Shown here in pieces: positions 55,394 through 61,388 of a stretch of DNA of 64,000 bases (positions are counted from its first letter, which is position 1; every line of letters starts with the position of its first letter). Source of the stretch: Planktomarina sp. Lineage in GTDB: Bacteria > Pseudomonadota > Alphaproteobacteria > Rhodobacterales > Rhodobacteraceae. The notes beneath the pieces are model-generated. The model was not told the DNA's origin and did not search any database. It worked only from the letters and a program-made list of their open reading frames with translations. A program made the translations under genes and the position numbers. The stretch covers positions 1-64,000 of the forward strand of contig JAFMEA010000005.1 of the NCBI GenBank assembly GCA_017856985.1. The letters are read 5' to 3'.

Positions 55394-55558
55394 TCATAGA
55401 ATTTCCAAGGACTTACGCTGGCTATTGTTGGATTCCACATGAGTAATATCGCAAGACATTCTAGTGTGGTACACCTTAGCCTTACCTTTTCGACAAAAAC
55501 TGCAGTGACACGCGCAGACAACTTCATTCCGCTTAAACTCACGCCCTTTTGTACCCAA
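55394..55558 (-). CDS. Small Cys-rich protein overlapping the upstream zinc-ribbon gene
   Basis: From a TTG at 55558 this frame encodes 54 residues, MGTKGREFKRNEVVCACHCS and on, with a C-x-C-x-C-x2-C cluster (residues 15-22), basic residues and a later cysteine (MSCDITHVES). It looks like a genuine small zinc-binding protein. It overlaps the end of the next gene upstream by 20 bases in the +1 frame, and no ribosome site precedes the TTG. It could therefore be translated by coupling, or be the second half of one longer gene split by a frameshift near the AAAAGGG run. Function unknown. Confidence 0.5.
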   Translation of the reverse strand: MGTKGREFKRNEVVCACHCSFCRKGKAKVYHTRMSCDITHVESNNSQRKSLEIL

Positions 55559-55727
55559 CAGTTAAGTTATGATCAGTGTCACAAGTATCACCTGAGCAGC
55601 ACTCAAATATATTAGACTTACAGACTAGGCACTGCTCATGTCCGTGCACAACGACAGTGTTCAAAGGTGATTGACATCTTGGACATCTCTGCCTGTGTTG
55701 ATTGAAAGGGTCTAAGTAAATATCCAT
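55539..55727 (-). CDS. Small zinc-ribbon protein
   Basis: This 62-residue protein has two zinc-binding Cys pairs, CPRCQSPL (residues 15-18) and CLVCKSNIF (33-36), spaced as in a zinc ribbon, followed by ECCSGDTCD. The ATG at 55727 has GGAGG 12 bases upstream. It is the first gene of a minus-strand set that continues with the overlapping Cys-rich frame and the winged-helix-like protein. No function is assigned. Confidence 0.65.
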   Translation of the reverse strand: MDIYLDPFNQHRQRCPRCQSPLNTVVVHGHEQCLVCKSNIFECCSGDTCDTDHNLTVGYKRA

Positions 55728-55889
55728 TGCACAAAGCTACCTCCGGAACAGCAATTAATGCAACAGCCAGCGCTTTCTAAACCGTCAGAAAAAGTTATGA
55801 AAAATTTGACAGATATATCTTTATTCATCGTACTGTAAGAATGCGCAAAAATAACAAATAAAACAACAACTTGAGTTTTTTTAGAGTTT
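55728..55889. other. Intergenic region, left part, between small zinc-ribbon gene and sigma-54 site
   Basis: No supported gene. A 61-codon minus-strand frame from a GTG at 55897 exists, but it has a biased composition, no ribosome site, and overlaps the sigma-54-type element, so it is not called. The right part of the 55728-56108 gap holds the promoter, short RNA and terminator listed next. From 55967 to 56108 I see only a possible leader upstream of the SOUL gene. Confidence 0.45.
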
Positions 55890-55905
55890 TGGCACACTTT
55901 TTGCT
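55890..55905 (+). promoter_or_regulatory. Sigma-54 (RpoN) type -24/-12 promoter
   Basis: TGGCAC (55890-55895), five bases, then TTGCT (55901-55905). The GG and GC are exactly 12 bases apart, matching the sigma-54 consensus TGGCAC-N5-TTGCW at every fixed position. Transcription would start near 55916 on the plus strand. Upstream activator sites were not identified. Confidence 0.55.
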
Positions 55906-55915
55906 CTAGAAGAGT

Positions 55916-55966
55916 CTCCCTGTGATGTTAAACTCCATGGCTAGGCTTTCGAGTCTAGCCTTTTTT
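55916..55966 (+). ncRNA. Candidate tiny sigma-54-dependent RNA, or attenuated leader
   Basis: Between the predicted sigma-54 start (about 55916) and the UUCG-loop terminator lie only about 23 bases of unstructured sequence containing two pyrimidine-rich CTCC stretches, which can pair with Shine-Dalgarno sequences. The whole transcript would be about 50 nucleotides. Alternatively this is a leader whose terminator controls read-through into the SOUL gene at 56109. A 17-codon frame starting GTG-ATG crosses the hairpin but has no ribosome site. No known RNA family is recognised. Confidence 0.35.
55939..55966 (+). terminator. Rho-independent terminator with UUCG loop
   Basis: GGCTAGGCT (55939-55947) pairs with AGTCTAGCC (55952-55960) over nine base pairs around TTCG, followed by six T residues. 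It acts on the plus strand only. No plus-strand protein gene ends near it. Confidence 0.88.
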
Positions 55967-56108
55967 CTTAAATAATATAATCTACATCAACTCCTTCTTA
56001 GAATTACAGTTAACAACAGCTAATTCTTAAATTGATTTGAGTTCTCAATTCTTGGTAAACTAGAGAGCGGGACAAAGCACAGAGAATGAAAATGAAAAAA
56101 TTAAGTAC

Positions 56109-56669
56109 ATGTTGAAATTTATAACTTTTTTCATCCTTTTTTATTTCAATCATATTGGTACAGCCATGGCATATGAAGAACCAACCTACACAATACTCAA
56201 AAGTACGGAAGTATATGAAATAAGATACTACGAAGATAGGCTAGCTGTTCAAACTCTACAGACTTCAGGAGAAGGTGGGGCATTTAGACGCTTATTTAGA
56301 TACATTTCTGGTGAAAACCAAACTGCGTCAAAGATTGCAATGACTGTCCCTGTCCTAAAATCAGATGAAGGTAGCGGTTTAACGATGGTTTTTTTCTTAC
56401 CCAAAAGTTATTCTAAACTAAATACTCCACTTCCTAAGGCCAATAATGTAAAACTAGTTACTGTAAAAGGTGGGCATTATGCAGTTATCAAATATTCAGG
56501 GAGATCAACTAATAAAAGAAATAACAAATATGCTAATGTTTTGGAAAATGCATTGTTTGAGGATGGACACACCATCCATGGTGGTCCCATTCAAGCCATT
56601 TACAGCGGCCCATTTACACCCTTCTTCTTACGAAAAAATGAAACAATGTACCGGGTGGATTGGGAATAA
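56109..56669 (+). CDS. SOUL heme-binding family protein, exported
   Basis: This 186-residue protein has a Sec signal peptide (MLKFITFFILFYFNHIGTAMA, cleavage before YEEP) followed by a full SOUL domain. Recognisable segments are YTILKSTEVYEIRYYEDRLAVQT, GGAFRRLFRYISGENQTASKIAMTVPV and TMVFFLPKSY, with YSGRSTNKRN near the end. SOUL/HBP proteins bind heme or related tetrapyrroles; the bacterial role is not established. It should act in the periplasm. It lies downstream of the sigma-54-type promoter and terminator, which may or may not control it. Confidence 0.88.
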   Translation: MLKFITFFILFYFNHIGTAMAYEEPTYTILKSTEVYEIRYYEDRLAVQTLQTSGEGGAFRRLFRYISGENQTASKIAMTVPVLKSDEGSGLTMVFFLPKSYSKLNTPLPKANNVKLVTVKGGHYAVIKYSGRSTNKRNNKYANVLENALFEDGHTIHGGPIQAIYSGPFTPFFLRKNETMYRVDWE

Positions 56670-56757
56670 GTAAATTTAGAGGGCAAGCCAATTGATCCAA
56701 CTCGCCAGGCAGATTTATGTTAGTGTTCAAATAGTCAACTGAAAAAATAACTCACAG

Positions 56758-57051
56758 TTATTCATGTTCTCCACCTTTACCGCGTAGTCCATTCATAAAG
56801 ATTTGTGGTTTTCGTTTGGCCGTCTCAAATGTCGCTACAGTAATTCCAACAGCCCCTAGCAATAAAAAATGGCCTATCAGGCTTACGCCAACAGCGTACC
56901 AACTGCCAACAATTAGCCCAAAAGCGATGCACCACATCCATGCAAGTATTTGCATAATCATATGTCGTGTCGCTGTGTTTGGAATATTTCTTAATGGGTT
57001 TTTGTCGTGATCCATGACAACGCACCACATATCATAGACATATTTTCTCAT
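56758..57051 (-). CDS. Small membrane protein with two helices, unknown function
   Basis: This 97-residue protein has a polar N-terminus (MRKYVYDMWCVVMDHDKNPLRNIP), two hydrophobic helices (about 31-52 and 55-74), and a basic C-terminal tail (ETAKRKPQIFMNGLRGKGGEHE). The layout resembles small two-helix inner-membrane proteins, with the ends probably in the cytoplasm. I do not recognise the family. The gene stands alone on the minus strand and converges with the SOUL gene. Confidence 0.7.
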   Translation of the reverse strand: MRKYVYDMWCVVMDHDKNPLRNIPNTATRHMIMQILAWMWCIAFGLIVGSWYAVGVSLIGHFLLLGAVGITVATFETAKRKPQIFMNGLRGKGGEHE

Positions 57052-57192
57052 TATTAACTTTCCTAAATATTGTTCAATTAACTCATATCAAGGGGTAGCG
57101 GAATTATGAAGACATTAAAGAAAATTGGATGGCTATTTTTAGATTATAAAATGCCGCGCTGCTGGCTCCTCATGCCCTGCCACTTATTAGCC

Positions 57193-57363
57193 TCATTCGA
57201 TACTTGAGGTGACTAACCTTTTAGCGTTCACCGCTGAGTTTAAATGGTCCAAACGCTGTAGCATTTTCAGTTCATCAGGCTTTAGCGAATAAGGTGCAAC
57301 GTCAAACTGCTTCCTAAGTGGGCCTGGTCCCCAAATTGTATGAATAATTTCTTTATCTGTCAT
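57193..57363 (-). CDS. Small protein of unknown function (56 residues)
   Basis: The frame MTDKEIIHTIWGPGPLRKQF continues to VTSSIE without interruption. It encodes 56 residues with balanced composition and a WGPGPLRKQFDV motif plus a helical LKPDELKMLQRLDHLNSAV. No membrane segment or cysteine is seen. There is no strong ribosome site before the ATG. The composition is that of coding sequence, so I call it with moderate confidence. Confidence 0.55.
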   Translation of the reverse strand: MTDKEIIHTIWGPGPLRKQFDVAPYSLKPDELKMLQRLDHLNSAVNAKRLVTSSIE

Positions 57364-57505
57364 AAAAATAGAAACGACAGATCTTTTAAATTATTTAGGT
57401 CCAATCATAAACTAAATTTTGATATAAACGTTATTGCCCTTCCTCTATAGTAATGGAAAAGAGCGGCTAGTGGCAAAGGCTTTATGTGGCAGGAAGACGA
57501 GAGAT

Positions 57506-57778
57506 ATGTGTAACCCAAACTTTATTTACAACAAAAGTGATGCGGCTTGCCACTTTTGCAACAGGACAGAAAATCCACATCCAGACTTTGATGAACCAAT
57601 CGTTGTAACCAAACTTCAACTTAAAACACGTGATACCGAAATCTGCATAAATTGCTGGCATGAATTGGATATTTTGGCAAAGCGTAGTAAAAGACATTTT
57701 GATGATGTTGTTAACGAAAGGGAAGGTATACTGCGAATACTTAATAAATCCACAATATTGGACAAACTGGACTTTTAA
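57506..57778 (+). CDS. Small four-cysteine protein, probably zinc-binding
   Basis: From an ATG at 57506 this frame gives 90 residues (MCNPNFIYNKSDAACHFCNR). Two Cys pairs, CHFC (15-18) and CINC (about 50-53), are separated by about 31 residues and fit a zinc-ribbon fold. The C-terminus is helical and charged. A longer frame from a TTG at 57434 is open but its extra residues look unrelated. It ends six bases before tRNA-Arg on the same strand. Function unknown. Confidence 0.6.
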   Translation: MCNPNFIYNKSDAACHFCNRTENPHPDFDEPIVVTKLQLKTRDTEICINCWHELDILAKRSKRHFDDVVNEREGILRILNKSTILDKLDF

Positions 57779-57784
57779 AAATGT

Positions 57785-57861
57785 GACTCAGTGGCTCAAC
57801 TGGATAGAGCAGCCCCCTCCTAAGGGGCAGGTTGCAGGTTCGAATCCTGCCTGGGTCACCA
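57785..57861 (+). tRNA. tRNA-Arg (CCT)
   Basis: Complete cloverleaf: the acceptor GACTCAG pairs with CTGGGTC (one T-G pair), D-stem GCTC/GAGC, anticodon stem GCCCC/GGGGC with loop CTCCTAA (anticodon CCT), and T-arm GCAGG-TTCGAAT-CCTGC. CCA is encoded. It marks the right edge of a small-gene-rich segment; the 3' ends of such tRNAs are common integration sites, but no repeat copy of its 3' end was found in the window. Confidence 0.97.
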
Positions 57862-57946
57862 TTTTAGACCAATAAGATTAAGTACCTATAGATTAATTAG
57901 AAAAACAAATTTGTGTCGTTGGATTGTGATCTTTTTATAAAGACCT

Positions 57947-60394
57947 TTACACTTTAGTACGAGAGCCAGTGGGATCATACATTGGTTTGAGCGAGGCATC
58001 AGCTTTGACACGTGTTCCAGCCACATCAATTTCATAGCTTGACGCCAACACATCTGACTCAGTCTCTCCCGGACATGGGACATAACCCAACCCAATGGCT
58101 GCTCCTAAATGATGACCATAATTACCAGAGGATAGGTAACCCACAATTTTACCATCACGAAGAACTGTTTCATTATGGTAAAGTAGCGGCTCTGAATCTG
58201 TAAGTTTGAACTGCACTAATCTCATATCAAGACCAGCATCTTTTTTACGTAATACCGCATCTCGCCCAATAAAATCAGTCTTGTCAGTTTTAATTGCAAA
58301 ACCAAGCCCAGCCTCCAGAACGTGATCCTCACAAGTAATGTCATGTCCAAAATGTCGGAAACCTTTTTCAATCCGGCAGCTGTCCATCATATGCATGCCA
58401 CAAAGCCTAGCATTTTGGGTCTGTCCGGCTTCCCAAAGGGTTTCAAATACATGTCCTGCCATATCAGAACTAACATAGATTTCCCAACCTAGCTCGCCAA
58501 CATAAGTCACACGATGCGCCCGAGCTAAACCCATTCCAATTTCAATTTCTTGCGAAGTACCAAAGGGGTTTTTGGCGTTGCTAAAGTCATTGGGCGAAAC
58601 TATTTCAAGCAGTTTCCGTGAATTTGGTCCCATAACGGCCAATACACCCTCACCAGCGGTGATATCGGTAATCACTACGTTAAAATTTCCCTTGTGGCGC
58701 AGCATCCATGTTTGATCGGCCAGTCGTGATGCAGCGGGGGTTACCACCAAGTAGCCAGTTTCAGACATCCGCGTCACGGTCACATCAGCTTCAATACCAG
58801 CATTATCATTAAGAAATTGAGTATATACGATCTTTCCTATCTGAACGTCATATTGTCCACCGCCAATATAGTTCATAAATGCGCAGGCATCCGGGCCATC
58901 AACCCGAATCTTGCCAAAAGATGACATGTCATAAAGGCCAATATTTTCACGAACTGCTTTATGTTCGGTTGCAACATTTTTAAAGAAATTCTGGCGTTTC
59001 CAGCTGTAACTATATTCAGGGGTTTGCCCTGGATTTGCAAACCAATTTGCCCGCTCCCATCCAGACAGCTCACCAAAAACTGCACCGTTTTCTTTCAAGT
59101 GTTGGTGAAATGGTGTGCGCCGTACACCTCGAGCCGTTCGCTTCTGCAAATAAGGAAAATGATCAGCGTACAGCAAGCCAAGGGTCTCTTTAGAACGTTC
59201 AAATAAATAGTGCTTGTTTCCCTGAAACGGCTGCATTCTGTTAATATCGACGTCGCCCAAATCAAAAGGCTTCTGGCCACCCTCCATCCACTGCGCTAAG
59301 GCCTGTCCCGCTCCCCCAGCTGATTGGATACCTATAGAGTTGAACCCAGCAGCAACCCAAACATTATCCATATCTGGAGCAAGACCTAAATGATACGCGT
59401 CATCGGGGGTAAAGCTTTCTGGTCCATTAAAAAATGTATGAATGCCTGCCTCAGCTAACATTGGCATGCGTTCAACGGCAGATTCTAAAATTGGTTCAAA
59501 ATGATCAAAATCTTCTGGAAGTTGGTCAAATTCAAAGTCTTGGGGAATCCCATCCATAGCCCAGGGCTTAGATAGAGGCTCAAATGCACCAAGCAACATT
59601 TTGCCAGCGTCTTCTTTATAATAAGCACATTCGTCTGGCACCCGAAGTACTGGCATCTGCGTTAATCCATCTATGGGCTCAGTGACAATATAAAAATGCT
59701 CACAGGCGTGTAGTGGCACATTAATGCCCAACATAAGACCAACCTCATGGCCCCACATTCCACCACAGTTAATTACATTTTCACATTCAATTGTGCCATT
59801 TTCTCCCTGCTCATTTTTCCATTGTACAGATGTAACCCGACGCCCTGCACGCTGAACAGTTATGACTTTCGTATTTTCAATGACTTGCGCACCCATTTGC
59901 CGAGCGCCCTTTGCTAAGGCTAGAGCGATGTTAGTTGGATCACCCTGACCGTCGAGTGGCAACCAAACACCCCCCGTTACGCCAGTGATATTTAGATGCT
60001 TATATTTTGATTTAACCTCTTCAGGAGTAATTTCTTCTACTTCCACACCAAAAGCTCGGGCCATAGCCGCCTGACGAAAAATCTCTTCCTTACGTTCATC
60101 AGTAAGTGCGACAGTGATAGACCCACAACGCGTAAAGCCCGTGGCAACACCAGTTTCTGTCTCTAAGTTACCGTATAGTTCTTGGCTATACTTAGCCAAC
60201 CTCGTCATATTGGCAGTGGCGCGAAGCTGCGCTATTAGACCTGCAGCATGCCATGTGGTTCCCGAAGTAAGCTGTTTGCGTTCAAGTAAAACTACATCTT
60301 TCCAACCAAGCTTGGCTAAATGATATGCCACTGAGCATCCCACAACCCCACCACCAATAATTACTGCCCTTGCCTTAGTAGGAACCAGAACCAT
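57947..60394 (-). CDS. Dimethylglycine/sarcosine dehydrogenase-like FAD and folate oxidase
   Basis: This 815-residue two-part enzyme has an N-terminal DAO-type FAD domain (AVIIGGGVVGCSVAYHLAKLG) and the covalent-FAD histidine region TSGTTWHAAGL (His about 49). The C-terminal half is a GcvT/aminomethyltransferase-like folate-binding domain (about 430-815). Such enzymes remove N-methyl groups from dimethylglycine or sarcosine and pass the carbon to tetrahydrofolate as methylene-THF. The exact substrate is not resolved. AGGAGGG precedes the ATG. It follows the homocysteine-methyltransferase-like gene on the same strand, 30 bases from it, and has a paralog at 61389. The three genes look like one operon. 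Confidence 0.9.
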   Translation of the reverse strand: MVLVPTKARAVIIGGGVVGCSVAYHLAKLGWKDVVLLERKQLTSGTTWHAAGLIAQLRATANMTRLAKYSQELYGNLETETGVATGFTRCGSITVALTDERKEEIFRQAAMARAFGVEVEEITPEEVKSKYKHLNITGVTGGVWLPLDGQGDPTNIALALAKGARQMGAQVIENTKVITVQRAGRRVTSVQWKNEQGENGTIECENVINCGGMWGHEVGLMLGINVPLHACEHFYIVTEPIDGLTQMPVLRVPDECAYYKEDAGKMLLGAFEPLSKPWAMDGIPQDFEFDQLPEDFDHFEPILESAVERMPMLAEAGIHTFFNGPESFTPDDAYHLGLAPDMDNVWVAAGFNSIGIQSAGGAGQALAQWMEGGQKPFDLGDVDINRMQPFQGNKHYLFERSKETLGLLYADHFPYLQKRTARGVRRTPFHQHLKENGAVFGELSGWERANWFANPGQTPEYSYSWKRQNFFKNVATEHKAVRENIGLYDMSSFGKIRVDGPDACAFMNYIGGGQYDVQIGKIVYTQFLNDNAGIEADVTVTRMSETGYLVVTPAASRLADQTWMLRHKGNFNVVITDITAGEGVLAVMGPNSRKLLEIVSPNDFSNAKNPFGTSQEIEIGMGLARAHRVTYVGELGWEIYVSSDMAGHVFETLWEAGQTQNARLCGMHMMDSCRIEKGFRHFGHDITCEDHVLEAGLGFAIKTDKTDFIGRDAVLRKKDAGLDMRLVQFKLTDSEPLLYHNETVLRDGKIVGYLSSGNYGHHLGAAIGLGYVPCPGETESDVLASSYEIDVAGTRVKADASLKPMYDPTGSRTKV

Positions 60395-60424
60395 GAAACC
60401 CTCCTGTAATACTTAAATCCCTAA

Positions 60425-61291
60425 TTAAGCCTCAAAATATTTTGCTAAGGAAGCAATATGATCAGGTCCAACCTCACAGCAGCCACCAATCACCGATGCA
60501 CCACAGTCAGCCCAAGTCTTTGCAAAAATTAAGTATTCTGAAGGGCCCAGGTCTGTTCGAGATCTAAGCAAATCTACGGTCGCATGAATTGAATTAAAAT
60601 CTGAATGAATTCCAGTGAACCCATTTGCGTATGCACCCAGAGTAAAGCTATTATCTGACAACACTGGCAGCCCCTGAGACACCGCCTCAGGCAAAGAACA
60701 ATTTATCAAGACGACTGCAGGGTTAAATTCCTTCAACATGGGTATGGCATCTGCCAAAAGTTCTCCTGAGCGTAATTTGGCACCATCACTATCGTTCACC
60801 GATAGTGAAACCCAAACTGGCAGTCCAGTAACACTGGCACCCATTAAGCCACCCCTAGCCTGATCAATTGACGACATCGTTTCTAAGATGTGAAAGTCCA
60901 CATATGTTGAATGTAACCGAGCCAAATCAGCATATATCTCAGATGCTTGCTCTGAGGGTGGCGACTTATCAGGCTGATAGGAAAAGCCTTGTGGGCCAAG
61001 AGATCCACCGACCTGTCCTGAACCATGAGCGTCCCTTGCTTCGACAGCCATTTGGCAGGCAGAGTGGGTCATAGGTACCAAATGTTGAAGCAAGTCCTTG
61101 GATTCTAGCCGATCTGGCAAAATTGAATATGTATTAGTGGTGGCAATGTGCGCGCCAGCCTTAAAATACTCATCATGAACCTGACGAACTAATTTGGGTT
61201 CATCTATTAGAGCCTGCATCGACCAAAGATCCGTTGCAGCACCTGCCCGGCTTACTAGCTCTTGCCCCATTCCGCCATCTAGAATAATCAT
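60425..61291 (-). CDS. Homocysteine S-methyltransferase family protein (MmuM/BHMT-like)
   Basis: This 288-residue zinc-dependent TIM-barrel methyltransferase begins MIILDGGMGQELVSR. Its zinc ligands are Cys in VLINCSLPEAV and the Cys pair in VIGGCCEVGPDH near the C-terminus. Relatives use S-methylmethionine or betaine as methyl donor to homocysteine. Sitting between two dimethylglycine-dehydrogenase-like genes, a betaine:homocysteine-type role producing dimethylglycine for those enzymes is plausible but inferred. I start at the ATG at 61291; two TTG codons just upstream in frame are alternatives. Confidence 0.88.
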   Translation of the reverse strand: MIILDGGMGQELVSRAGAATDLWSMQALIDEPKLVRQVHDEYFKAGAHIATTNTYSILPDRLESKDLLQHLVPMTHSACQMAVEARDAHGSGQVGGSLGPQGFSYQPDKSPPSEQASEIYADLARLHSTYVDFHILETMSSIDQARGGLMGASVTGLPVWVSLSVNDSDGAKLRSGELLADAIPMLKEFNPAVVLINCSLPEAVSQGLPVLSDNSFTLGAYANGFTGIHSDFNSIHATVDLLRSRTDLGPSEYLIFAKTWADCGASVIGGCCEVGPDHIASLAKYFEA

Positions 61292-61388
61292 GTCCAACCC
61301 CAAAGCCGCTAAGTTAAATTTTTACAGTCACAAAAAAACCTCTGAATACATAAAGAAAGCAATTTTACTATTCTTGAGTACCATCACA

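Noticed and set aside
55712..55897. 61-codon minus-strand frame from a GTG overlapping the zinc-ribbon gene
   Set aside because: No ribosome site, biased composition, and it runs through the sigma-54-type promoter; the opposite-strand elements explain the region better.
60395..60424. Riboswitch between the homocysteine methyltransferase and first oxidase genes
   Set aside because: The gap is only 30 bases and holds just a ribosome site; the 61292-61388 and 63837-64000 gaps also show no SAM, SAH or glycine aptamer signature that I recognise.
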